NCBI RefSeq assembly: GCF_030817215.1
Contig: NZ_JAUSZA010000001.1
Span: 1,772,501 to 1,836,500, forward strand
Direction of reading: 5' to 3'
Length of the DNA: 64,000 nt
DNA from: Paenibacillus sp. V4I3
Lineage (GTDB): Bacteria; Bacillota; Bacilli; Paenibacillales; NBRC-103111
Shown here: positions 9,372 to 18,296 of the stretch, piece by piece
Position numbering within the stretch: the first letter of the stretch is position 1
How the letters are laid out: every line of letters begins with the position of its first letter
Notes under the pieces: model-generated
Databases searched by the model: none
The model's input: only the letters and a program-made list of their open reading frames with translations
Told to the model about the DNA's origin: nothing
Made by a program: the position numbers and the translations under genes

Positions 9372-11036
9372 TTATTTGGTAGAGCTGACCTGAAGCAGGT
9401 GAGCTCCTTTGGTTTTGTTGAAATGTGTGAAGGTGAAGATGAAATCACCTTTGTAATAGCTGTTCGTGTAAGTGCCAGCCCCGGCACCCACCCCGAGTTC
9501 CATGACGATGTAGCCGGCATCATTGGGTTCGCCGCGCTTTTTGATAGTCTCGATGGCTGGTTGCAGCAGCGCCAAAGGCTTCGAGCCCCAAATGCTGAGG
9601 GAGGTGACGACGGCCTCCTTGGGGTTGCCCTTGGACGGCTCTACCAGCAGCGACAGCTGGTAGGCCGGATAGTTCAGCAGGAGCTTAACGCCTCCTGCTG
9701 AAGCCGGATCGGCCGCGCCAGCGCCAGCGGCCGGAGGTTCCACGGCGGCGTCGCCTGCAGCTGCCGTCTCTACGGAGGCAACCTGCGGCGCCTCCTGGCC
9801 TGCGAGCATGACGCTGTCATCCTGCAGCGTCACCTCGTCCGGTTTGCCCAGCAAGTCTTCGACTTTCTTGCTGGACAAACCGATGAAACTCTGCAGGCTG
9901 GCCTGGCCGCCTGCAAAAAAGCTCCGCAGCAGCGGCGCGCCGTCTGCGTCAAACAACGTGCCAAGGCCGTCATAGACGCCGGCCTTGAAATCGCCCTTGT
10001 AGACGAGTTTACCTAACTCGTCATATGCTTCCCCGGCGCCGCTAAGGACGCCGCTCTGGAACGTGCCTTTGAAGCGCGGCACGCCCTTCTCATCGAAGGC
10101 GGTGCCTTCACCGCCATACGCGCCAGCGAGGAATTGGCCTTTATATTTAATCAGGCCATTCGTATAAAACTCGGTGCCATCTCCGGAATAGCTGCCGTTT
10201 TTAAAGCCGCCTTCATAGATAAGCAGTCCCTTCGCATCAAAAAACTTACCAGCCCCGTTATATTGACCGGCTGCAAATTCACCCTCATATTGGGCGATAC
10301 CGCCCGATGAGAACAGCTTTCCAGTCCCATTGTATAGGCCGCCGTTAAACAAGCCTTCATACAAAAGATCTCCGCTTGGCGCGAATAATTTCCCAGCTCC
10401 GCCGTATTTTCCATTTTGAAATTCGCCGATATACTGCACGTTCTGCTGGGGATCGTATTGGGTTCCAGCTCCGTTAAAGACATCTCCGGCAAATGCTCCT
10501 TTATATTGCAGGGTGCCATTTTCGTCGTACAAGGAGCCGTTGCCTGATTTTTGCCCCTTTTCAAAATCACCTTCATAAGCGGGCTTGCCGTTGCTGTGGA
10601 AAAGTTTACCTTTTCCGGCATATTTGCCGTCAACCAGTTCCCCCACATAGAGAGAATCCTTCTGGGTACCCACGACTTTGCCATTGCCTGAAAAGCTCGT
10701 AAGTTTAGGGGTATCTTTCTGAAGAACAGGAACGCGATTCAACCACTTATTCACGATTGCAGGAGGGCGGATGAAAATAAAAAAGACCAAAACGAGTAGG
10801 AACAAAGTGAGGAAAAGAAGCAATCTTTTGGAGACATAATAGGAGCCGATCAAAACGTAGTTTTTCAGCGACGTTTCGCGCGTCTGCAGCATGACCCTAA
10901 GGAGCTGTTGAATCTTAATGATCGCTAGTTTGGGCAGCCTTCCGACTGTTAAGATGGCTTTCATGATATGCCCAATGAATGGTGCAACGACAGGCCTTAG
11001 CACTTTTTCAAGGGTTTTGACCGGCTGGATCTCCAA
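9372..11036 (-). CDS. Membrane-anchored MORN-repeat protein
   Basis: A 554-aa protein with a TTG start 9 nt after AGGAG. A basic, amphipathic N-terminal region (~1-70) is followed by one strong membrane segment (72-89). There are ten tandem 23-residue MORN repeats (about 124-360; Y-E/K-G-x-F-x-x-G-x-Y units), an Ala/Pro/Gly linker (about 425-450) and a ~100-aa C-terminal domain. MORN arrays form elongated beta rods used in scaffolding or lipid contact. It follows the PAAR-like gene by 55 bp on the same strand and is divergent from the TolC-like gene. Codon GC rises sharply over the C-terminal third. The function is unknown; a membrane-facing scaffold is the inference. Confidence 0.85.
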   Translation of the reverse strand: MEIQPVKTLEKVLRPVVAPFIGHIMKAILTVGRLPKLAIIKIQQLLRVMLQTRETSLKNYVLIGSYYVSKRLLLFLTLFLLVLVFFIFIRPPAIVNKWLNRVPVLQKDTPKLTSFSGNGKVVGTQKDSLYVGELVDGKYAGKGKLFHSNGKPAYEGDFEKGQKSGNGSLYDENGTLQYKGAFAGDVFNGAGTQYDPQQNVQYIGEFQNGKYGGAGKLFAPSGDLLYEGLFNGGLYNGTGKLFSSGGIAQYEGEFAAGQYNGAGKFFDAKGLLIYEGGFKNGSYSGDGTEFYTNGLIKYKGQFLAGAYGGEGTAFDEKGVPRFKGTFQSGVLSGAGEAYDELGKLVYKGDFKAGVYDGLGTLFDADGAPLLRSFFAGGQASLQSFIGLSSKKVEDLLGKPDEVTLQDDSVMLAGQEAPQVASVETAAAGDAAVEPPAAGAGAADPASAGGVKLLLNYPAYQLSLLVEPSKGNPKEAVVTSLSIWGSKPLALLQPAIETIKKRGEPNDAGYIVMELGVGAGAGTYTNSYYKGDFIFTFTHFNKTKGAHLLQVSSTK

Positions 11037-11091
11037 ATCTTCTCACTCCTAGATGGAATTATTAAATGGTTTTTTTTAAAATGAGTTAAGG

Positions 11092-11478
11092 TTAAGGCAC
11101 CTGAATGGTCATTTGTCCCGGTTGTTGTATTTGAATGACACCGCCCCAGTTGCACATGCATTTGGACGTATTGTTCAGAGCGGGCATGTTCGCGACAAGC
11201 ACGGTCGGTGACCCAGGAGCCCAGGGCGCAGCTGTTACAGGTACACAGGGCATGGGAGTCAGAACTCCAAGTGCAGCCGCCGTTGCCGCAGCAACCATCG
11301 GATTCGCCATAGAATTACACATCCCAAACGGCATTATGTTCACCATCGGCTTATTATCCATAATGTTGGCAATGGGCATAGCGGTCATCACCATGTTCGC
11401 CGGAAGCACCATTAACGTACCAGGCGCTGCGCCGAACGAGCATTGCAGCATCGCTCCACCGCAAACGAGGTTTCCCAT
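11092..11478 (-). CDS. PAAR-like DUF4280 protein
   Basis: A 128-aa protein matching the DUF4280 PAAR-like family: VCGGAMLQCSFG near the N-terminus, a Met/Pro/Gly-rich core and CMCNWGGVI near the end. Cys and His residues could bind a metal at the tip of a beta-cone. The ATG at 11478 follows GGGAGAG at 6 nt. DUF4280 proteins are linked to spike tips of contractile or toxin-delivery machines. No VgrG-like hub or sheath gene is present nearby, so here it could be an orphan tip. It is first in a two-gene operon with the MORN protein. Confidence 0.85.
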   Translation of the reverse strand: MGNLVCGGAMLQCSFGAAPGTLMVLPANMVMTAMPIANIMDNKPMVNIMPFGMCNSMANPMVAAATAAALGVLTPMPCVPVTAAPWAPGSPTVLVANMPALNNTSKCMCNWGGVIQIQQPGQMTIQVP

Positions 11479-11653
11479 GTGAATCTCTCCCGTCAAAAAT
11501 TCGCTGTTTCCATTACTTTTATACTACTAGATAAGTATATGAGCAGTCTATTACTATATTCGATAGTTTTCACTATTTTTCTCCAAAAGATGGGTGCGGG
11601 AGTGGGGTAGATATTGTACTATAAGAGGAGATGGTTGAGCGGAGGGATTCATA

Positions 11654-14600
11654 GTGATAGGGGTAAAATTTGTGAAGTTGGGACTTGTGCTGCTGCTAGG
11701 AGCATCGTCGATTGTGGCAGCGGGCTCGGGAGTTGAAGCTGCGACGGTGAAGTCTTTAACCATGCGGGAAGCTATCGATCAGGGTTTGAAAATAAGTTCG
11801 CAATTGCGGGATGCCAAGACCGATATTTTAAAGAAAAAGATAGAGCTGGAGCAAGCGCAGCATGCGGTTAAAAATGAGGAAGCTAAGACTTCCGGACTAT
11901 TTGCCAAACCTCGCAATTTAGGTCAGGAATTATCGACTCGTTTGAAGGTGCCTGAAGCACGCAAGCAGCTTTATATCGCGCAGGAAACACTGCGGCAGTC
12001 GACGAATACTGCCCGATTTGATGTGCAAAAAGCTTATTTAGCAGCTTATCAAGATGCAGTGGCAGAAGAAAATGCACGGAAGAAATCGGAAGAAGCTAAG
12101 ACAGCGGTGGAAACGGTGAAAAAGAAGCGGAAATTCGGTCTTGCAGATAGTACTGAACAGGAGAAGGCAGATAAGGCGCTGGAGAAGTCGCTATCAGAAT
12201 ATAAACAAGCGCAGCTAACGGCCAAATCTAGTCGTCTAGCACTGGGCAAGCTGCTGAATTTGGAAATGGAAAATAAAGTTCAGCTTTCGTTTGAGCCGGA
12301 TTACGCGGATTTGAATCAGAAGCAGCTGCCTGCCTATATCGCAAGGGCTCAAAAGTCGACGCTTAGTTTGCTTAAGGACACGGAGGATCGGCGGTTAGCA
12401 GATGAGAAGCTGAATACGACGCGTGATTTGTACAGCTCTAAGTTTGGTTCAGCGCGAATGAAGGTCATGGACGGTATGTATAAAGCCAAAGATGTGGATA
12501 TGGAGCTGTTCCTAGCTAGTTATGAAACGACACTTTCACAAGTGAAGAAGGATTGGGAAGGCTTTTTCATGCTGCTTGGATTCATTCCTATTCCCAAATC
12601 GCTGCTTCAAGGGGAGTTTGACGGGCTGCGCTATTTGGATGATCTCAGGGATGCGCTTCCGATCGCGACTATGGAGCAAAATAAAGCGCTGCTTCAGGAG
12701 AAGGAAAGCCGGAATGCCGTCATTGCTGCGGTGCGGCAGTCATTTTTGGAAGCAAAAGGGGCCGAAGAAGGCTATGCGCAGGCTTTGCGTGATAAAGACA
12801 ATGCGGTAGCCAATCTGGATAAAGCGAACCAGAAACTGAAATTAAGTCTGATGAAAACGGATGAGCTGCAGGCTTATAAGGACGCTGTCGTTCAAGCTGA
12901 TCAACAAATTTTATCTGCACAAATGGGTTATAAAATGGCGCTCGGTAAGCTGGATATAGATACCGGAGGAGCGGTCGAAAGAACGTTAAAGAAAGGTATC
13001 CTGCCTTATCGTGACCTTGATGATGGACTTGCTGCGGTTAAGCCCCAAAAGCCAAAGGCGCCCTTAGGAACCTGGAAGCTGAAGCCTGCTGTAGGTCCTC
13101 TGCTTAGCGACTTCAGCATCACCGTAAATAAAAAGCTGGGCGCTACGGAGTACGCGGTGTTTACGAAAGAAGGCCGTGCTATTGGGAAGCGGACGAAAAT
13201 AAATAAGCCTGTACGTAATTTATCGCTGAAGTTTAGTTCAATCGATCAGCTGAAGGTTGTGCTATATCAAAAAGGGAAAAAGATCGATGAACTACCTCTG
13301 GAAGGAAAAGGGAATTCAGGGCAATTAGTAGCTGCAACTGCCGAGGATGGAACGGCTGGTGACTCAGGCAGCCAATCTGGTGGCGGCACAGGCGAAAATG
13401 CCTTAGGTTCAGCTGAAGAAGAAAAAGGGCTGGGAACCGTCATCATCGGTTCCTACAAAGTACAGCTGGACGCGCTAACCCCAGCGGCCTATAACGCAGC
13501 AGCAGCCACGATAACGAAGTCGGGGCAAGGGATTTTTTATAAATCGGAAGAGCCTGGGGCGGTTTGGGTCGGCATGGATAATGCCCTAGACCCTAACGCG
13601 CTAACCGATCCAAGCAGTTCTGCTGTGCTGACGAAGGAAGCAGAGGCTGCTTTGAAGGTTACCGTCGAGATCACGAAGCCGGGAGTTATTGCATCCTTGG
13701 AAACACCCGCACAGCTGCAGCAGCAGATCGATACGCTGAAGAAAGATATCGTGAAGCTGGAAGCGGCCAAAGAAGCGGCCGTAACGGACTTGAAGCCGAG
13801 CGAGATCGCTGATCTAGCCGTTCAGCTGAAGGATGCACAGGCCCAGCTCGGGATGCTGGAAGCGCTGCTGAAAGGCGACAGCCAATCAGCTCTCAAGCAG
13901 ATGGAGCTGGTGAACAACCCGGACGCGCTGATCGCAGCGCTGTCCGAAGAAGCCGCACCGCCGGTCGAACCGGGCGGTGAAGGCACTCCCGGCGGCGCAG
14001 GGCCGGCCGCCGGGAACGAGGCCAGCGAGGATCAGCTGGCCGAACAAGCCGAGCTCCAGCAGCAGAAGCTGGAGCAAGCCCTCGCCGCCGGCGAGCCGAA
14101 AGCGGCAGCAGCTCAGCTGCAGCCGCTTCTGGCGACGCAGGCGCAGCTCGCGGATGCGCAAACTGGCGCATCCGAAGGCTTAGCTTCGCTCAAAGAGGCG
14201 AAGCAGAAGCTCCAAGCTGCGCTTAGCGCAGCGCAGCAGGATCCTGAGCGGGTCGCGACGCTGACCCACTCGCTGCAAGCCGTCGACGAAGCGATGCAGT
14301 CGCTGCAGAAGGACGCGCTGTTCGCGCAGCTTGACGCTGTGCAGGAGCTGGCGGCTACGCTACCGCCAGCTTCAGCCGTGCAGCAGCAGCTGGAACAGCA
14401 AATAACGAAGCTGCTGGAGCAGCTCCAGCAGCAAGAGAAAGCCAAATACACGCCAGAGGAGCTGCAAGCTCTGGCCGAGATCTCAACCACCCTAACTAAC
14501 ATCACAACGGTAGACACAAGCTCTGCGTCTGCTTCTGACGGTTCTGTTGGTTCTGCGCTTGATTCTGCGTCTGAATCCGACTCTAACCCAGATTCCAGCC

Positions 14601-14974
14601 TAGTTCCTGTCACGATTCAACCCATTTCGGCAGAAAACGTACTTTCTCCCAATATTTTCATCAAATTCGACGTTCCGCCTGTTATAATAAACGGGCAGGC
14701 CTATTTACCTATAAGGTCCGTCTCCGAATCGTTCGGTGCGGCCGTTGATTGGGAGCAAGAAAGCCTTACCGTTACGGTAAGCACGGAATATGCGACCATC
14801 ACTAGCCGTATTAATAATACTACGGCATATATAGATGGCGAGCCGACCCAGATCGATGGACCCTCTTTGCTGCTCGCAGGAAAGACCTATGTGCCACTAA
14901 GGTTCATAACCGAATCATTAGGACTTCAGGTCGACTGGCATGCACCTACTCAAATTATTCAGATTTCTAATTAA
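11654..14974 (+). CDS. Exported TolC-like coiled-coil protein with C-terminal copper-amine-oxidase-N-like domain
   Basis: A 1106-aa protein. The signal peptide is at ~1-30. Residues ~34-440 have two tandem helical-hairpin halves resembling outer membrane efflux (TolC) proteins (TMREAIDQGL..., LxxAKxDILKKKIELEQAQ). Next come a linker with a small beta domain (~470-550), Gln/Ala/Leu-rich coiled coils (~690-950) and a copper amine oxidase N-terminal-like domain (~989-1106: INGQAYLPIRSVSESFG, then AGKTYVPLRFITESLG). The GTG start is 7 nt after GGAGGG. A TolC fold is unexpected in a cell with no outer membrane. The CuAO-N-like domain is common on exported Paenibacillus proteins and may bind the cell wall. 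It heads a co-directional series running to 23643. Confidence 0.8.
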   Translation: MIGVKFVKLGLVLLLGASSIVAAGSGVEAATVKSLTMREAIDQGLKISSQLRDAKTDILKKKIELEQAQHAVKNEEAKTSGLFAKPRNLGQELSTRLKVPEARKQLYIAQETLRQSTNTARFDVQKAYLAAYQDAVAEENARKKSEEAKTAVETVKKKRKFGLADSTEQEKADKALEKSLSEYKQAQLTAKSSRLALGKLLNLEMENKVQLSFEPDYADLNQKQLPAYIARAQKSTLSLLKDTEDRRLADEKLNTTRDLYSSKFGSARMKVMDGMYKAKDVDMELFLASYETTLSQVKKDWEGFFMLLGFIPIPKSLLQGEFDGLRYLDDLRDALPIATMEQNKALLQEKESRNAVIAAVRQSFLEAKGAEEGYAQALRDKDNAVANLDKANQKLKLSLMKTDELQAYKDAVVQADQQILSAQMGYKMALGKLDIDTGGAVERTLKKGILPYRDLDDGLAAVKPQKPKAPLGTWKLKPAVGPLLSDFSITVNKKLGATEYAVFTKEGRAIGKRTKINKPVRNLSLKFSSIDQLKVVLYQKGKKIDELPLEGKGNSGQLVAATAEDGTAGDSGSQSGGGTGENALGSAEEEKGLGTVIIGSYKVQLDALTPAAYNAAAATITKSGQGIFYKSEEPGAVWVGMDNALDPNALTDPSSSAVLTKEAEAALKVTVEITKPGVIASLETPAQLQQQIDTLKKDIVKLEAAKEAAVTDLKPSEIADLAVQLKDAQAQLGMLEALLKGDSQSALKQMELVNNPDALIAALSEEAAPPVEPGGEGTPGGAGPAAGNEASEDQLAEQAELQQQKLEQALAAGEPKAAAAQLQPLLATQAQLADAQTGASEGLASLKEAKQKLQAALSAAQQDPERVATLTHSLQAVDEAMQSLQKDALFAQLDAVQELAATLPPASAVQQQLEQQITKLLEQLQQQEKAKYTPEELQALAEISTTLTNITTVDTSSASASDGSVGSALDSASESDSNPDSSLVPVTIQPISAENVLSPNIFIKFDVPPVIINGQAYLPIRSVSESFGAAVDWEQESLTVTVSTEYATITSRINNTTAYIDGEPTQIDGPSLLLAGKTYVPLRFITESLGLQVDWHAPTQIIQISN

Positions 14975-14991
14975 GAGGAGATTAAAGTGCG

Positions 14992-17757
14992 ATGAAGAAA
15001 TCGATTGCGGCATTGCTGCTTGTACTGCTGCTTCTAGGTGCTGCCGGTACTTATCTTAGTCTACACCGGGATAGCTTTACGCTATGGCCCTTTAACAAAA
15101 GCATGCCCTTCGATGGTTTATCGAAGGCTGTCTCTGATTATCAAAACAATTTGTTCGTGATCGATAATGCCAAAAAAACCATTCACAAGCTGAACAGCCA
15201 GGGTGTTCTAGAATTCTCCATCACAAGTGAGACGGGGAAGAACGGGGAAGTGTATCGCTTTAATGATATGGCCGTTGATGACCAAGGCTACCTCTATACC
15301 ATCCGTACACTGCTGGATCCGTACGGCATTGCAGTCAAATCCGAGCAGATTGTTCGTTATAAGCCTGACGGACAGTTTGATCGCAGCTTGTTTACAGAAG
15401 AATATGATTCACAAACGAAACGATACAGACTGGGGTCCTTACGAAATGTTCAGGTTCGTGAAGGTATGGTGTACTTTTTCAACGACGAAGTACATCAATT
15501 AACCTTATATCAGGCGCCAGTTGGAGAAGCTTCTTCCTCCGAGCCGAAGTCCGTTTACACGATTAAGCTTCCGGAGAATAAATATGTGTCCGAGGCAGAC
15601 GGTTACAAGCCAGGGGAGATTTATTATTCAACGCGCAGCGGAGAAATTTATCGGGCTTTTAGCGATGGACGCTCCGAGTTGGTTTATCCGCTTCCCGGTC
15701 TTGACCGTACAAGGCGTAATTTTCCGGAGAGCTTGCATCTGGATATTCAGGGACGGCTTATTTTCATCGATTTCAACAGCAAATCCATCTCCAGACTCGA
15801 TCCCAAACAGCCCTACATTATCGAAGGCCTTGTGAATGAGGATAAAGCCAAAGCTAGCGGCGTGGAGCTTGCCTTCGATGCAACGAATAGCAGTATCGCT
15901 CAAGATGGCAGCCTCATTATAGTAGAATCAGCTCAAATTAATCGCCGTCTTTCGGATGGAACCATTACCCCCTCCCTAGTAGAGGCGTTGTATAGCGAAG
16001 CCACGAGAACAAAGGCCATTATTCTTTGGTCTATCGCTATAGCAGGAATTCTACTTCTGCTGTATGTAATCAAAATCGTTTTCTTTAACTTGCTGCAGCG
16101 TCGTCTCCCTCTCATGATGAAACAAATTATTATTTTAGTGCCGGTCATCGCGGTTTCGATGATTCTTCTATCTACCGTCATTTACACTAGCTTCTCGAAG
16201 AAAATGGAAGAAGAAACCTTCAGCGAGCTTCTTTTATTGGCCAAAAACGGTCAAAACCTGATTGATGGCGATAAGCTGGAGAGTCTTAGTTCACCTCTGG
16301 ATTACAATGGAATTGTTTATCAATCGTTCCGTAAAAAGATTCAAGCTGTCTTTGACAATAATGAACAAGATGATAATCAAGGCTTTTACAAAGCGGTTTA
16401 TAAATATGAGAACGGCGTCATTTATCGTATTTTGGAAGACGATGACGGGATGCATATGTTCAATCCATTTCTTCAAACACCTGAGAATCAGCAGGTCGTG
16501 CTGCAAGGCAAGCCGTCCAAAGGCCAATGGCAGGATTTCTCCGGAGAGTGGAGATATGCGATTGCTCCTATTTTTAATTCAGCGGGTAAAATTGTAGGTG
16601 TTTTCGAAACAAGTAAAAATTTGGACGGCATCCTCAAGCATCGCCAAACGGTACTTCAATCGATCATTCGCAACATTGCTTTTATTTCGATAGGCTTACT
16701 GCTCGTTCTCTTTCTAATGACCTATGTGCTGCTCTCTTCGATTCGTAAGCTTCGCAATAGCGTTGGGGAGATTGCCAAGGGTAACTGGGATACGATAGTT
16801 ACGATCAACACAAGGGATGAAGTGTCAGACCTAGGCGACAGTGTCAACACGATGGCTGCTCGCATTCGAGACTACATCACCAAGGTAGAAAATTTCAGCC
16901 AATCCTACTATCGCTTCGTGCCGCAGCAATTTCTGCGTTTTCTGAACAAAGAAAGCATCCTAGATGTCGAGCTCGGTGATCAGGTGGAGCAAAATATGTC
17001 CATCTTAATTTTCAATATCCGAGGCTTTTATCAACTGTCCAAAAGGCTCTCGCCGGAAGAGAACTTCAATTTCGTCAATTCATTTCTGAAAAGATTCGGA
17101 CCTTATGTGCGCAATCATCAAGGTCTCATGAATAAGTACCTGGGCGCGGGCTTCATGGCATTATTCCCGAATCAAGCAGATGAAGCACTGCGAGCCTGTA
17201 TTGAAATGCGTAAAGAATTGGACATTTATAATTCTCATCGAGCCAAAGTTGGCTATATGCCAGTTGATTTCGGCATTGGTTTGCATAAAGGACCGCTCCG
17301 ACTAGGGATCATTGGTGAGGAGCAGCGTTTGGAAGGCAATGTGATTTCCGACGGTGTTAATTTGGCAACCATGCTGGAGAAAATGACGGAACCGCTAGGG
17401 GCATCGATTCTCATTACCGATTATGTGGTTCAATCGTTGGAGCAGGCAGACGGCTTCCACTATCGCAATTTGGGATTGATTCAGGTAGAAGGGGTCAAAG
17501 AGCCGCTTCATCTGTTCGATGTGTATCAGGGGGATCCGGATACGATCCGAACTCTGAAGGATAAAACCAAAGCTTTGTTCGAGCAAGCTGTAACGTACTA
17601 CCAAGTAGGGCGATTCTATGATGCTCGTGAAGCGTTCTTAATGGTCATTAAGCAAAACCGTCAAGATAAAGCAGCACAGCTGTATTTCTATATTTGTGAT
17701 GAATACTTCCAAAACGGTACAACAGCAGAGTGGAATGGTACATTATCTGTTTCTTAA
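14992..17757 (+). CDS. Membrane sensor with HAMP and degenerate class III cyclase domain
   Basis: A 921-aa protein, 17 nt after the TolC-like gene. It has an N-terminal membrane segment (~5-24), an extracytoplasmic NHL/beta-propeller-like sensor (~40-335), membrane segments near 343-367 and 378-400, a second outside domain, another segment near 560-582, HAMP (~586-640), a cyclase homology domain (~665-840) and a helical C-terminal tail. The cyclase lacks key residues: the first metal Asp is Asn675 (FNIRGF), the second is Ala719 (YLGAGF) and the catalytic Arg position is Met794, although Asn790 is kept. It is probably not a cyclase enzyme, but a nucleotide-sensing or dimerisation signal domain. 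Confidence 0.82.
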   Translation: MKKSIAALLLVLLLLGAAGTYLSLHRDSFTLWPFNKSMPFDGLSKAVSDYQNNLFVIDNAKKTIHKLNSQGVLEFSITSETGKNGEVYRFNDMAVDDQGYLYTIRTLLDPYGIAVKSEQIVRYKPDGQFDRSLFTEEYDSQTKRYRLGSLRNVQVREGMVYFFNDEVHQLTLYQAPVGEASSSEPKSVYTIKLPENKYVSEADGYKPGEIYYSTRSGEIYRAFSDGRSELVYPLPGLDRTRRNFPESLHLDIQGRLIFIDFNSKSISRLDPKQPYIIEGLVNEDKAKASGVELAFDATNSSIAQDGSLIIVESAQINRRLSDGTITPSLVEALYSEATRTKAIILWSIAIAGILLLLYVIKIVFFNLLQRRLPLMMKQIIILVPVIAVSMILLSTVIYTSFSKKMEEETFSELLLLAKNGQNLIDGDKLESLSSPLDYNGIVYQSFRKKIQAVFDNNEQDDNQGFYKAVYKYENGVIYRILEDDDGMHMFNPFLQTPENQQVVLQGKPSKGQWQDFSGEWRYAIAPIFNSAGKIVGVFETSKNLDGILKHRQTVLQSIIRNIAFISIGLLLVLFLMTYVLLSSIRKLRNSVGEIAKGNWDTIVTINTRDEVSDLGDSVNTMAARIRDYITKVENFSQSYYRFVPQQFLRFLNKESILDVELGDQVEQNMSILIFNIRGFYQLSKRLSPEENFNFVNSFLKRFGPYVRNHQGLMNKYLGAGFMALFPNQADEALRACIEMRKELDIYNSHRAKVGYMPVDFGIGLHKGPLRLGIIGEEQRLEGNVISDGVNLATMLEKMTEPLGASILITDYVVQSLEQADGFHYRNLGLIQVEGVKEPLHLFDVYQGDPDTIRTLKDKTKALFEQAVTYYQVGRFYDAREAFLMVIKQNRQDKAAQLYFYICDEYFQNGTTAEWNGTLSVS

Positions 17758-17778
17758 TTTGAAAGAGGCGATGTTGGC

Positions 17779-18261
17779 ATGCATGTACACGAATTAGCAA
17801 CGGAAAAGGACGCAATGCGTATTACGGATTTCTATTTGTCTTCGGAATCTTTTGATGACCAGCGGCATACACCGGGAGAACTAGAACATTTCCGTCATGC
17901 ACCCCTGCTTAGTTTAACGCAGCGCAATCATCGTCATTGGTTTATTGAGAACGAATCAGGAGACATTATTGCGGTTACCAGCTGCAAGGAAAATGAGCAT
18001 CAATCCGGAGGATTTCTGTGGGATTACTTAGCTGTACACCGCGAGTACCGCAGACATGGCTTTGCCAAGATTTTGTTCCAAGCGTTGGAGACGTTCGCCA
18101 GGTTAGCGGAGGGAAGATATATACTTACATATACCTGTGATTTACCAGAGTACCAGCCCATCCAAAAAATGTTTAGAGCGAATGGTTTTGAATTAATCGG
18201 CACTTATCCGAATTACTATTATGAAGGTGAAGCCAGGCTGGCTTTTTACAAACCACTGTGA
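17779..18261 (+). CDS. GNAT family N-acetyltransferase
   Basis: A 160-aa single-domain GNAT. The acetyl-CoA pyrophosphate loop is seen as YRRHGFAKIL after the beta-4 strand DYLAVHREY, and the C-terminal YYYEGEARLAFYK fits the family. It begins 22 bp after the cyclase-like gene on the same strand. The substrate is unknown; a cluster location suggests protein or metabolite modification within this module, but a passenger role is possible. Confidence 0.85.
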   Translation: MHVHELATEKDAMRITDFYLSSESFDDQRHTPGELEHFRHAPLLSLTQRNHRHWFIENESGDIIAVTSCKENEHQSGGFLWDYLAVHREYRRHGFAKILFQALETFARLAEGRYILTYTCDLPEYQPIQKMFRANGFELIGTYPNYYYEGEARLAFYKPL

Positions 18262-18296
18262 ATCAACTAATGAAATAATAGATTGGACCTGATGAT

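Noticed and set aside
13886..14613. Several long antisense frames in the coiled-coil part of the TolC-like gene
   Set aside because: They arise from GC-rich, repetitive Gln/Ala/Leu codons and have Ser/Cys- or Arg-rich low-complexity translations.
14992..17757. Active adenylate cyclase annotation
   Set aside because: Both metal-binding Asp positions and the catalytic Arg position are substituted.
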